Positions 35,552 to 48,502 of a stretch of 64,000 nt of DNA are shown here, in pieces. The stretch lies in assembly GCA_037974665.1 (NCBI GenBank), contig CM075780.1:55221594-55285593 (forward strand), given 5' to 3'. The stretch is from Ehretia macrophylla (taxonomy: Eukaryota > Streptophyta > Magnoliopsida > Boraginales > Ehretiaceae). The position numbers and the translations under genes were made by a program. The first letter of the stretch is position 1; every line of letters begins with the position of its first letter. The notes below the pieces were generated by a model. It did not search any database and was not told the origin of the DNA. It was given only the letters and a program-made list of their open reading frames with translations.

Positions 35552-36041
35552 GGCTCCGTTTGTTTGTCGTAAAATAACTTGTTGGGGAAAAATATTTTTA
35601 GAAAAAAAAATATTTTTTTGAAAAATAGACTATTGAAAAATATTTTCTGGTATTTGGATGTACAGTGAAAAATATTTTTCGGCATGAGATTTTATAAAAA
35701 AAAAAAAGAAGAAGCTATACACTATAGTATATATGTTAACCGTGAGGATGGAGGGTGGGTGGGTGAGATTGGGGGGTAGAGGATGAGGGGGTAGGGTAGG
35801 GTGGGGTGGGGTGGGGTGGGGATAAGGGATGGGGGTCAGGGTTGGGGTGGGGTGAGTAGGTGAGTTTCGAGAAATATTTTCTTCTCCCAAAAGACAAGAA
35901 AATATTTTTCACTTTTTTGAACTAAAATTTTCCCTTGACTAGAAAATATTTTTCGCTTGATCAAATTTTCTGTATTACTAAATATCGAAAAATTTGAAAA
36001 ATAATTTTCAGAAAAATATTATACTACAAACAAATGGAGCC
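35552..36041. mobile_element. Tourist-like (PIF/Harbinger) MITE
   Basis: GGCTCCGTTTGTTTG at the left and CAAACAAATGGAGCC at the right form terminal inverted repeats, with the TTA TSD at 35549-35551 and 36042-36044. The interior is AAATATTTTTC-rich with a G-rich block (about 35745-35850). Confidence 0.85.
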
Positions 36042-36079
36042 TTAGTATAAAAGCTATTTTTCGTTGCCGTTGATGAATG

Positions 36080-36195
36080 TCTCAATTTTTTATTTTTTTT
36101 TTATAGGGGAATCCTAAAACCGTACAACGTAACTAATGAGACTCGAACTCGCAACCTCTCGCTTATATAGCAAGTAGCATAGTACTGGATCAAAG
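36080..36195 (-). mobile_element. Possible tRNA-derived SINE fragment
   Basis: On the - strand GGTTGCGAGTTCGAGTCTC resembles a Pol III B box, with an A-rich tail (T run at 36090-36102 on the + strand). The A box is unclear and no TSD was found. Confidence 0.45.
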
Positions 36196-36518
36196 TCCTT
36201 GTGGCACGAATGTCAAAATTTGACAAAATTATGCCTGTTTTCAGGTGACAAATGGGATCTTGATTGAGCAAATGTAGTTTCAAGTCGTTAAGCACATGTA
36301 TCACTTACTACAATATAGTGAAATCAGGTAAAAGGAGTGACTTTTGAGCAGTGAAAGCTTTTTTCTTCGGATTTAGATCCCCTAATAAAATAATAACCTT
36401 ATTAAGTAGATGGATCAGAAGTAGTGGAATGATGATATAGTTAATTGATCTTCATACTCAATGATCTATATTATTTCATGGCAATTGCATCAGCATTCTA
36501 CTACTATTAATCTCCCTA

Positions 36519-37324
36519 ATGACCAAACAAAATATTTTCTAGTGTTTGGTTGTCATACTAGAAATATTTTCTACTATTTGGTTGTCACATTGAAAAATAT
36601 TTTCTATTGCTTGGATGTAATAGTAAAAATTTTATTATTTTATTAATTTTTTTAATAAAATCATTAATAACTAATCATTATTAATTAAATACTCTATTAA
36701 AAATATTAATTTATTAATCAAAATTTAAAATAAGTAAAGATAATTAATTAATACATAATAAATAAATAAACTTTTAATTATTAATTAATAGATAATAATA
36801 AATTAATTAATTAATAATAAATAAATTAATAATTATTAATTAGTTAATTATTATTAATTTAAAAATAAGTTAGTTAAATAATTAATTAATTTGTCAATTA
36901 ATTAATATTAATTTACTAAATATAATTTTATTAATTGCTATTAATTTATTAAATATACTTTTAGTAATTAATAATTTAATTAATTAATTAGTCATTAAAT
37001 TAAAATTAATTAATTTTTATTATTAAATCAATTAATTTTTATTTAATAGTAATTAATTAAAAATGTGACGAGAATAGGGTAAGGGTGGGGCAAGGGCGGG
37101 GGCGGGGAAAGGGGAAAGGGGCAGGGTGGGTGAAGGTGGGGTAGAGTGAGTGAAAAATATTTCTTCTCCCAAAAGAAATGAAAATATTTTTTGCTCTTTT
37201 TAACTAAACATTTTCCTTTGATTGAAAAATATTTTTTGATTGACCAATTTTCCATTGTATCAAATACCAAAAAATTAGAAAAATACTTTTTCAAAAAAAT
37301 ATTTTACGTTAAACAAACGGACCC
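36519..37324. mobile_element. Second, truncated copy of the Tourist-like MITE with an AT-rich insert
   Basis: The right end (TTAAACAAACGGACCC) and interior (TTCTCCCAAAAGAAATGAAAA, the G-rich block near 37080-37150) match the element at 35552. The left terminus is missing. About 36640-37060 is an almost pure A/T stretch of TTAATTAA-type repeats absent from the first copy. Confidence 0.65.
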
Positions 37325-37693
37325 TAGAAGATTCAAATTCTTGTATTTTGTGTAGATGGTTATGAAGAAATGTGCTTAAGTCGAGGCATCTAATAAGAAA
37401 ATGAATTGTTTGCAAACTTGAGAAAGTAACAACCCTTATACTTGAGAGTTCTTAATGAGAACATTAAAATATTGGGTATTTTTATCTGAGATTCTTTCTA
37501 TTTTTACATATATGTGACTTAGACCCTATACTTATTGAAAAATAAGACCTACACCCCTTCTGTTAAACTTCCATTATATTTTCTGTTAACTACACAATGA
37601 AATGATAGTTCTACCCTTACCATTACAAATCTGTTGCATATCCTAGCCAAAACTCCTTTCCATTATTTCTCAATACCAACGGGGCTACTATCC

Positions 37694-37934
37694 TATTACG
37701 GAAGAGTCTTCTTCATCCAATACTCTTCAAATATCTATCAAAGGATAGGACTGTATAGTATAAATCCTACACTTTAGGGATAATAGTTCATGTATCAGTT
37801 AGTATGTGAATTTTGTATTTCTTTTATCCTTATCATCTTCTACATTATTATGCTATATCAAATGTATTTATGTACCACTGATGAGTGAATACAAGTATAG
37901 CCTTTCACAAATTTCTAGTTATCTTTTCTCTAGA
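37694..37934 (+). repeat. 5' LTR of Copia 2
   Basis: Aligns with 48263-48502 over its whole length. It contains TATAGTATAAATCC, a possible promoter TATA region. Confidence 0.9.
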
Positions 37935-40509
37935 TGGTATAAGAGCTCTATCGCTCAAATGAGCAAACTGATCCTCCAAATTTTTTTTTCCGTTGCTCTT
38001 TGGTTCATTCTCTCCATGGCTTCTGATTCCACAGGCACCTCCAACCCCGGAACGGCAACCTCCCCAATGTTACCCGTAGAGCATCCTCCCTCACAACTTT
38101 CTTAAACACTCATTGCCATTAATGTCGCGAATTATTTGCCCCTCAAGCTTATTCCCACCAACTACTCCTCTTGGAAGACGCAATTTGATGCTTTTCTCTA
38201 TGGCTACGATCTCGCTGGGTTCATTGATGGTTCTCATCCTTGTCCTCTTTCTACAATTACAGATGGTGATGTGAGTACACCGAACCCAGCCTATCAATTT
38301 TGGATGCGCCAAGACAAGTTGCTGCTGCTCGGCATCATTGGGTCTCTCAGTCATACTGTGGTTCCCATCATTCGTTCTTGCACCACGTCCGCTGAAGCCT
38401 AGCGTCGTCTCGCAAAGAATTATGTCAACCCATCACCTTCAAGAATTATGGGGCTCGCCGAACAACTCACTCTCCTCTCTCGTGGTACTTAGCCAGTATG
38501 CGAGTATTTAGCCCAAGTTCGGGACATCGCTAATGAGTTAGCGCTCTTGGGCTCTCTTGTTCCACAGCAATATTTGATAACTCACACCTTGAATAGTGTC
38601 GGGCCTGCCTTCAAAGAGCTTGCTACAGCTGTTCGTGCACGAGATACAGTGATTGAGTTTGACGAGCTTCATGATAAACTCGTCAAATACGAGTCTTTTT
38701 TGAAACGCGAAAAGCTTCGTGTCACTGGTGTTATTGGCTCTGTTACTGCCAATGTTGCCCGCACCTAATCAACAAATGGGTCTGGTTCCAAAAAGAATTC
38801 CAATAGCAAGAAAAATGACTATGTTAACATGAAGTCTTCATATGGCTCTAATGCTCGTCGCAATGACTACTTCGGGTCTAGTGGAAATCAGAACAAGCCT
38901 ATTGTCTTCTGCCAATTTTGTGATAAAAAAAGGCCACACGGCCCGTCAATGTTACACAGCGAAGAAATTGTTCTTTCCTCCATCTAGTCCGACTGTGAAC
39001 ACTACTACAACCAACTCCGCGCAACCATGGTTGCTCGACACTGGTACCTCCCACCATGTGACGACAAATTTGGGAAATTTATTTCTTCATCAGCCCTACG
39101 AGTGCCCGAAAAATGTTATAATTGGAGACGGCACAGGTTTGGGTATTTCTCAAGTTAGGAAGACCACCTTATCATTTTCATCTCATTCCTTTAATCTGTC
39201 TAATTTTCTTTGTGTTCCCAGTATAAATAAAAATTTGGTCTCCGTTAGCCAGTTTTGTCAATCCAACAATGCATCTATTGAGTTTAACCCATCTTCTTTT
39301 CTTGTGAAGGACCTTTTCACGGGGCACGTCCGGCGGGAGGCAGGAGCAAGAATAATCTATATGAGTGGCCATGTGGTGGTGCAGCGTCCTCAAATAAACA
39401 AGTTCATGTGGCTATTAAAACCCCACTTCCTGTATGGCATGACAGATTGGGTCATTCGGCCTCTAAAATACTCAGTCATCTTGTTACTGATCATAGTCTC
39501 CTTTTAGTTGGTTCTGCTAGTTCATCATTTTGTAACTCATGTCGTTGCAGTAAAAGTCACAAGTTGCGGTTTGACACTTCCAATTTACAAAGCAGTTGTC
39601 CTTTAGAAATTATGTTTACGGATGTGTGGGGTCCATCCCCCGTTCGCTCGCTAGATGGTTTTTCGTATTATATTTTATTTGTTGATCATTATACGAAATA
39701 CTCTTGGATTTTCTCTCTATGTTATAAATCTGATGTTTTTCAAATTTTTCCCAAATTTAAAACTATGGTTGAAAAACAATTTAATCATTCTATTGCCACT
39801 ATTTACTCGGATGGTGGTACCGAATATAAAGGAATACAATCGTTGTTTTCTCATTTTGGTATTCAGCATCTCGTATCCCCTCCTTACACCCTAGAACATG
39901 TTGCCCTGGCAGAGCGTCGAGACAGGTACATTGTTGAAACTGGCATCACTCTTCTTCACCGTGCCTCCCTTCCACTATCTTTGTGGTCCTTTGCATTTCA
40001 AACAACCGTTTACCTAATAAATAGGCTTCCTACATCAGTGCTTGCTAGTAATTATTCAAAACTTCACGTTTTTGGGTGCCTCTGCTATCCTTGGCTCCAT
40101 CCTTACACGGGGCATAAGTTGGAGCCACGGTCCGTGCCGTGCCTATTTCTCGGGTATTCCGATGTTCACGATGCCTATATTTGTTATGAACCTAAAAAAC
40201 ACAAGTTTTACACCCCTTGTCACGTAGAATTTGTAGAAACATAATTTCATTCACTCTCGTCTCTCTTTGGTGCACCTCATGTGATTGATTCTACTATTAC
40301 GAGCTGGTCATTCCTCTCTCTTCCTTTTCTCCTTCTACTCCACAAACTCATGACACGTTGCCTAGTCCATCTATGGCTCTGATCGAGCCTTTCCTGTGTG
40401 TATTACCCAATAGTTCTCAAAGTGCAGTCCTCCATCCACAAATTGAGTTAGTTCCCACTCTTTCACGTCATCAATTATCATCTTCATCACTAACTCAACC
40501 TACTGCCAC

Positions 40510-43500
40510 TGTAACGCCCCAACCCCTCACGAGATCGAGAATTCTTTTAAACATGCTATACTCAACCCAAATCCAAACCCGGGCACAAAATTTAGGAAAA
40601 ACGGACGGAAACTTCCCTATTTATAGGATAAACCAAAACTTGCAAACAGAATATAAATGGATCAATACCATGTCCAATACATTTAACAACTCCTCAAGGC
40701 CATCCGAGCCTTGGTTCTCAACAAACAAACACAAGCAATTATACATCTCCAAATTTAAAGGCTATCCTAACTCTTTTCCCTTTATACAAGTACACTCCTA
40801 CTTTGAATTGAAATAATACTAACCTATTACATAAACTAGGTTATCATACCACTCTAATGATCTAATTGAACTTAAATTACATTTATTTATTCATTGAATA
40901 CATACAACTCAAAAGTAACATCCTTACAACCTACGTTACATAACACATCAATTCCCAAGCAAAGACCAAGCACCACAAACACGAACATTCCTTCTAATAC
41001 TGCAATACCTGAAATGTAGGTAATGAGGAGTAAGTATACAATCATGTATACCCAGTGAGGGAGGGGAACAATATACGGGAATCATTTACAAGGGAATTCG
41101 TGCAATGCAACAGCTATGTACAAGTAAAACCATTAAACTATTAACATAACAAATAAGAATAAGATACCACACATTAAAACGGATACGATCGATAACCCTT
41201 ATCACTCCAACTCTTCGAATCACGAACTCGATCTCGATATGCCGGCATCCCTTTATACCAATGGGTACTTCGGATATACCCGATCCTACGACCTACACCC
41301 CTTGGCATACTCCATACCAGGTGACTGAAGGATTAGGGTACGGAGCTAGAGCAACCAACACTGGCAAGCCCGATGCCTCCCAGAGCGGCCCATCGCATCC
41401 GTCCCGAACAATAAGGTTGCGCAACTACAATGCAATGCACTCAAGATGATAACAGACAAGATAATCCAATATGCACATAATTGAGGGACAACAAAGTAGG
41501 TTGCCCTCGCACACAATATAACAATCAATAAGCACACCTAAATTCAAGCAATTATATTAATTCTCATAACCTAAGAACAATAAAATAGCTAAGATGCATA
41601 AAAGAATGAACTCTCTCACCTCTACCAAGCTCCAAAATGTAATAATTAGCTCCAACTCATTCGCAAACACCTACAATGAATTCTAACCATACTCTTAATT
41701 TTTACACTTTAAAACATTATTATAACACATAAATATATTATATAGCACTAAAGGATAAGGAAACAAGAAAGTAAATTGTTTAACTAATTGGTGCTTCTAA
41801 TACTACTAACTTTGAACTAACATAACTATCAAATACATTCCGTTATTTAGTATGCATTATATTCAAGCATTTTAAATCGATAATAGCAATAAGAACAACA
41901 GTTAAAAAAGCAATACTAGTTCAAACAAGAAAACTACAAATAATACTATTCAATCTCTAACTTTCAAAGGCTATTATGATCAAACGAGTTACAGGATTGG
42001 GAAACTGACTTCACTACCCTCACTTAGGCATATTAGGGCACGTTTCTATGCTATTGAACCTTGTTTTCTCAACCGAAGCCCGAAAGTCCACCTAGTGCAT
42101 TTGAACTATAACTATGCTAACCGGGCATCCAATCAATGCCACAACAGCACCAAAAGTACTTCCATGTACTCACAAGCCAAACCCCCAACTCAGAACGAGC
42201 ACAGTAAACACTTGGTCAAACGGCCCATTTTCGTTTCAATGCTAATTAGCTCCAAACCGAAAGGCAAGGCTCAAGATTCCCAAATGAGTTATCCTAACCT
42301 CCAAACCATACTTAATGGAACCCCTAGAACCCTCGAGTCCACCTTTTTATCCACGTAAACCGCAAAAACCCCGATTTTCCCTTAACGCGTTATAACTACA
42401 AGCACATTAACTGATGCCCAACCAAGCGTAAGAAAAATACTACTAGCACCTCATCACCCTAAGAACACCAAATCTGTCAACCAAATTCACCCGGATTTAC
42501 GTTTAACAAGAAACCCCTTTGTAAACCAAACTATTTTTGGCATTTTTTTCCAAGTTTCGAGCAATCTAAGGTCATACAATCATATTTCTATGTTGATTAG
42601 CATCTCTAGCACCTGTAGGAAGCATTAAATCAATCTATCAAGCAACTTTTTAACAAAACCCTAAAATGACACTATTCATTGTCTTCCACATATGCAATCT
42701 TCAAATTCAACCATGGTAATTGCCAAAAAAAACTATAGAAACATGTTCTACAATCATCATAGAAGGCATTTGAAGCATCAAAATGAACAAAATAGCATTC
42801 TATAATCAATTGGCAAAAATTAAAGTTTAGACAACAAATATTCAAATGCACAAAAAGCTATGAAATCCCTCATTTAGTTGCTTGCAAATGGTTAGAAATT
42901 GATGTTGGGTGGCTTGGAATCGATCCTAGAGAAGCTCACGCGAAGATTGAATGAATTGGCTTGAAGAATTTTTTCTTTCTTTCTTTCTTGCTCTCGGCTA
43001 TGGCTCCATTCTTTTGCTTTGTTTTATTTTGTTTTTGCATTATAAATGACTAAAAGATGACAAACTTAATAAATTCAAAGGTCAATGGTAAAATGTCTTG
43101 GTCAAACTTGTTTATTTTGTTGGCATTTTGTTCAAAACAATGCATAAAAATGCAATTCTAACATAACCAACTAAAACTAAAATACTAAAAACTAAAAAAA
43201 TACTAAATTCACTATTTACTGAGTCCTAAAAACAATTCTCTAACTCTCGTTTGTGATGCGCTATGAACGAACGGTCGATAGACGATTGCTATAAAAATAA
43301 TAAGGAATGTTATAAAAAATATAATTTTTGAAAAGTAGGTTAGTTTAAAATTCACTCCGGCTCGGAGCTACTTTTCATTTAGTTAAAAACCAAGTAATTA
43401 AGTGCAAAAAGAAGAAACCAATTAATATAAATAACAAAAATAGTTAATATTCATTTATATATATGCTTTATTCAAATGTCATTTGAATAGTCTTTGAAGA

Positions 43501-43590
43501 AATATGAAAATAATGCAAACTGGATAACTTAACTAAATTAAACACGTAATTAAATCCAATTAAATTGCATGCTGGGTTTGGGGTATCACA
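40510..43590 (-). mobile_element. Solo LTR 2 (Gypsy-type, about 3.08 kb) inside Copia 2
   Basis: It begins TGTAACGCCCCAACCCCTCA and the symmetrical end is GGGGTATCACA. It shares CAAGGCCATCCGAGCCTTGG and TACCCAGTGAGGGAG with solo LTR 1. The left flank GCCAC recurs five bases beyond the CA end (43596-43600), so either the right boundary is slightly further out or the duplication has drifted. No internal coding domain. Confidence 0.78.
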
Positions 43591-45038
43591 ACCAAGCCAC
43601 ATGACTGCTCTGGTGATCAATTGCTGCCTCTATCAACTACTTCTACACCTTCACAGACTGTGCCTTCGACTCTGCGTGTGCCCAATAATACTCATCCAAT
43701 GTAAACAAGGTCGAAGAATAATATAGTCCATCCAAATCATATATTTACACTCACTACTAACAAAAATCTTTCTCCACCTATTGTTGAACCAACTTTAGTT
43801 AAACAGGCTTTACAATCAAAAGAATGGATGGCTGCCATGATTGAGGAACTAAATACTCTTCACTGCAACAACACTTGGACTAACTTCAGTACAACATCGT
43901 CGGGTGCAAATGGGTTTTACAATCAAACGTAAACCTAATGGGAGTGTGGATCGTTACAAGGCTCAGCTTGTGGCAAAAGGGTTTCACCAGTGCCCTGGCT
44001 TGGATTTCTATCAAACCTTCAGTCCCGTGGTTAAAACTACAACTATTTGAACGGTTTTATCAATTGTCGTTTCAAAGGGGTGTTTGATTAATCAATTGGA
44101 TGTGAACAACGCTTTCCTTCACGGTCACCTTGATAAAACAGTATATATGTTACAACCTCCGGGTTTTGTTGATGCTACTCACCCGAATCATGTGTGTCGT
44201 CTCAAGCAGGCTCTAGGGCCTCGTTCAATGAGCTTCAAAAATTTATTATGTTGCTTGGCTTTACTAACTCACGTTCAGATTCTTCACTCTTTATTTGCTC
44301 AACAGGCTCTCATCTTACATATATTTTTTGTGTATGTTTACGACTTGTTAATTACAGGGGACTTTCCCAAAGCTATCAGATCAACAATTGATGCTCTGTC
44401 GAAGCAATTTTCAATTAAAGATCTCGGTTCCCTCTCATATTTTCTTGGCGTCGAGGTCATGCCGTGCTCCTCTGGCTTGTTTTTGTCACAAAGGAAATAC
44501 ATTTGTGACCTCTTGGCTAGATTCAAAATGGATGCTGCAAAGGGTTCGTCTACTCCACTTAGCTCAAGCTCACGACTCACTCATGGAAATGATCCTCCTT
44601 TGCAAGATGTTGTTGCTTACCATAGCTTGATTGGTGCTATGCAGTACCTAGCACTTACAAGGCCAGATTTGGCTTATGCAATTAATCGGCTTACACCGTT
44701 TATGCATTGTCCCAAGCAACAACATTGGACTGCAGCTAAACGGCTACTTCGGTATCTAAATCACACGGCTAATTTTGGTCTTTCCATTAAGAAATCTTTT
44801 CACCTCTCGTTGGTCGCTTATTTGGACGCGAATTGGGCTGGGGACAAAGATGATTATACATCCACATTTGCATATATGGTGTTTCTGGGTTCTAATCCTA
44901 TATCATGGTACTCTAAAAAGTAACACACAGATGTTCGTTTTTCCACAGAGGCAGAATACAGATCTGTTGCATCGACTGCCGCTGAATTGTGTTGGTTAAT
45001 GAATTTGTTGTCGGAGCTCAGAATTCCCACCCATCATC

Positions 45039-47988
45039 TGTAACACCCAGACCTAGCCTATAAACATTTTAATAATTTGCATATATTCATTCCATTAAAT
45101 TGCACTATTATTGGAAAATGTGCCACGATATCTGTTTGCATTCATTTAAATTATATTTAATTGACTTCCCCGAAATAATTATTTTATTATTTTATTTATT
45201 AGAATTTGTTTTACTAACAATTTAAAATGAATTAATTTCACTATTTGAATGTGAAGCCAAACCCGAGAATAATTATTTTTATTATTATCACTATTTGTAT
45301 TTATTTAAATTATATTTAATTGATTTACATAAAATAATTAATTTATTATTTTTATTGTTTGTATTTATTTAATGTATATTTAAATGGCTTGCCCGGGATA
45401 ATTACTTTATTATTTTATTTATTAAAATTATCTTACATGCCTTTTTAATTAATTCCTTTTACCGTTCGAACGGGAAGCCCGGGCTCGGACCGAACGAGCT
45501 AGTTTATTATTTTAATAATTACATTTAATTAGTTGGCTGAGCCTGAACGAGCTAAATTATTATGTTTAATAATTACATTTATTTAAATGGCCCGGAAATG
45601 AATGGACTAGTTTTTTTTTATAATTATATTTATTTAATTACATCTAAATGGTTTACATGAAACAAATATTTTATTATTTTATTATTTGTCTACATTTAAT
45701 TGGCTTATATTTTTCCGAGCCCGGAGTTGAGTTTATTTTATTTTATGTATTTTATCTGCTTTCATATTTGCCTTACTTGATTTATTATTTGCATTCATTT
45801 AGTGAAGTTTATGTGCATCGCATACCCAGGAAGGTAAAATTAGTGAGATTAATGTTTCAGGCTTGATTTTAATTTAACTTAGGCCTAGTTTTTATTTTGT
45901 TAGGCATTAGTAGATATTTAAATGCATTATCTTAGTCTTTACATTAGTTAGTTTATATTAGTTAACTACAAAAAAAAAAAAAACCCACGGAATTGGCATT
46001 GGTGTCAATTTGGTACATTAGCTTAGTTTTATATTAAGAAATGAATTGAATTGGCCTTTGGAAAGCTTTGACCGAAGCAAAACCAAAGAAAAAAAAATGG
46101 AGAAGCAAGGTGAACACATCGGGTTCCATAGGGGAAAAAACAAGGAAAAATTCTAAGGTTTGATAAAATTGAGCTCAAGCCAAGCCATTGCAAGGTGATT
46201 TAGCTAGTTCCTAGGGTGTCTAAGCTTCTACAAGGTGAGGGAGTTTGCATTTAATTGAGTTTAAAGTTTATGTCAACTTTTATAATTTTGTGATTTGTTG
46301 TTTATGGCTATTGAAATGCTTTAAGATGGCATTGTACGTGCTTTATATGGTGTATAGACTATGCTTGAGTAGCTTGTTAACAAATTACATGGTTGAAAGC
46401 TTGAATTGCATGAAAGAGATGATGAATAGTGATGAAAATTAGGGTTTGGCTTTAGGTTGATATTTGGAACAAATTGATGCTTAATTTAGGTGCTCTAGAC
46501 ATTATTGAAGCTAGGTAAAAGCTCATATGTAGTTACATTGTCGGAATTGAGTTAAAATGCAACTTAGCTAACTTTTTTTAAAAGGGGGTTTTTCATGAAA
46601 TGTAATTCGGGCACATTTGGGCTTTAGATTAGGTATCATTGGGGTATGAAAGTACTTTTGGTGCTTTTGTTGCGTTAAATTGGAGTCCGGATAGGGTAGG
46701 TGTAGTTAAAACTCACTCGGGGCCTTCCCGAGGTTTTGTCTCCAAAGCGAGTTTTCAGGACCTTGGTGGGTGTCTTTTGGCTTCTTTAGGAATGTAGCAT
46801 GAATGGTTTATAGATTTGGGACTTTGAATTTCGTTTAGAAGAAGAATTGTGTAGTTATAAAAGGGAAAAATATGAGAAATGGACACCTTTGTGCTTATAC
46901 GAGCTTGTAGATGTATTGTGATGTGTTTATATGTTTGTCTAAGATATAATTGAGCTAATTGATGAGTTTGTGGAAATATATGTCATTTGTCTCTTTCATG
47001 TTTATATCGTTACTTTGCGTATATTGTGGTTAAATGTGAGGGCGGCCTATTTTGTCGTCTCTCTTATGTGTTATTTGGAAATCTTGGCTCTTGTGAACTT
47101 GATTCGGGGTTGCACAACCTATTTGCGTATGATAGCGTCGAGTAACACAGGCGGCGTTGGGCTTGCCGTGCTTCTTCGACTACCATGGTTTCCCAGTCTC
47201 TATCTCGCTGAGGCATACTCCCCTACCCCCGAGGCGTGGTTCACCTTGTTGTGGCATACGGACCTACCTCGGGATATTATGGGTCATAGGATCGGGGTAC
47301 ATCTGGAGTATCCCACTTGGAGGAATAAGAGATTTGCCGGCACTTGCTTGAAAATCTTGGCTCGTGGCTCGTGATTGAAGACAAGTTGAACCGTATCCTT
47401 TTTATATGTGTTTAATTACTTGTTTAACTAGTTGTGTTATTTGGTGTTGAATATGTTGTTATCTTGTTGCATATCATGTTGCACGCCCCGGTATGCTGCA
47501 TCACCTCCCTCACTGAGTAACTTTGGTTACTCATTCCTCGTCTTAACATGTCCCAAAAAAAACTGGAGATTGGATTGCCTCCTGTGTGGCTTGCCTGCTC
47601 TATCAGTGTGTAGAACAAGGAAAAATGTGTTCATGATATGCTTGTGTACTATTTGAGACCTTATGGTCATGTATGTATTTGTGTTATCTTAAGAAATGTA
47701 ATATTAAAGTTTTAGTCTTGGGTGATGGTTAGGTGCTAGTGGTTTGTAATAACTTTTATAGTTTTACTTTATTGTCTAGTTGACTTGCATGCTAGTAGGG
47801 ATGAAATGGATTGAGGTTGTGGATTATGATCTTGTGATTGTATATTATTGTTTGCAGGTTTCCAGATAGTCCTATATATAGGGGAAACTCCGTCCGTTTT
47901 CTCCTAAATTTTGTGACCGGGTTAAAATTTGGTTGAGAATAGCATAGTTAATAGAAGTCTCTATTCCATGAGGGATCGGGGCGTTACA
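45039..47988 (+). mobile_element. Solo LTR 3 (Gypsy-type, 2.95 kb) inside Copia 2 RNase H
   Basis: It begins TGTAACACCCAGACC and ends GATCGGGGCGTTACA. The flanks TCATC (45034-45038) and TCATT (47989-47993) are a TSD with one change. It is inverted relative to solo LTRs 1 and 2: its reverse complement starts TGTAACGCCCCGATCCCTCA like solo LTR 1. The Copia frame rejoins (IPTHH | [10 protein letters not shown]). Confidence 0.83.
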
Positions 47989-48262
47989 TCATTCACCGAA
48001 GCTATTGTGTGATAACATTGGATCAACCTATCTGTGTTCCAATCCTATATTCCATTCATGCATGAAACACCTAGCCTTGGATTATCACTTTGTGCGTGAA
48101 AAGGTCTCTCATGGCTTACTCCATGTTGCTCATGTTTCAACAATTAACCAGCTTGCCGATGCTCTTACTAAGCCTTTACCGAAGTCAAGATTTATCTCAC
48201 TCAGGTCCAAGATTGGCAACACCCTCTTGTTAGGGCATCAACAACACTCTCTTGTGGGGGCA

Positions 48263-48502
48263 TATTACAGAAGAGCCCTCTTCATCCAATACTCTTCAAA
48301 TATATGTTAAAGGATAGGACTGTATAGTATAAATCCTACACTTTAGGATGATAGTTCATGTATCAATTAGTATCTGTATTTAGTATCTCTTTTATCCTTA
48401 TCATCTTCCGTATTATTCTGTTGTATCAAATGTATTTATGTACTACTGATAAGTGAATACAAGTGTAGCCTTTCACATATTTCCAGTTATCTTTTCTCTA
48501 CA
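48263..48502 (+). repeat. 3' LTR of Copia 2
   Basis: 240 bp partner of the 5' LTR. It ends ...CTCTACA before the TSD TATCC. Confidence 0.9.

Larger units (their letters stand above)
38106..48215 (+). pseudogene. Copia 2 gag-pol, decayed and split by two solo LTRs
   Basis: Gag starts near 38106 (LKLIPTNYSSWKTQF). In-frame stops follow TTSAEA, LLSRGT and VTANVART. The zinc knuckle FCDKKGHTARQC (near 38915) is shifted by an A run. The protease keeps LLDTGTSHH, and the gag-pre-integrase segment WHDRLGHSASKIL is at 39432. Integrase (39600-40240) keeps TDVWGPSPV and YSDGGTEY. After solo LTR 2, RT resumes at about 43760 with QLDVNNAFLHG and VYVYDLLITG, where YVDD is expected. RNase H has AYLDANWAGD and, after a stop at 44920, STEAEYRSV. 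The last part resumes beyond solo LTR 3 at [17 protein letters not shown] (about 47999) and ends [13 protein letters not shown]...SKIGN. Clearly inactive. Confidence 0.92.
37694..48502 (+). mobile_element. Copia LTR retrotransposon 2, interrupted twice
   Basis: LTRs at 37694-37934 (241 bp) and 48263-48502 (240 bp), with the TSD TATCC at 37689-37693 and 48503-48507. The LTRs start TATTAC and the 3' copy ends TACA. The primer site TGGTATAAGAGC (37935-37946) follows the 5' LTR and a G-rich purine tract (GTGGGGGCA) precedes the 3' LTR. Removing two solo LTRs leaves about 4.77 kb, almost the same as Copia 1, and the proteins are close relatives. Confidence 0.93.

Noticed and set aside
35630-35890. 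Pro/His-rich - strand frame
   Set aside because: Translation of the G-rich tract in a MITE.
46970-47374. 134-residue frame in solo LTR 3
   Set aside because: Inside a noncoding LTR; the related solo LTRs do not preserve it.
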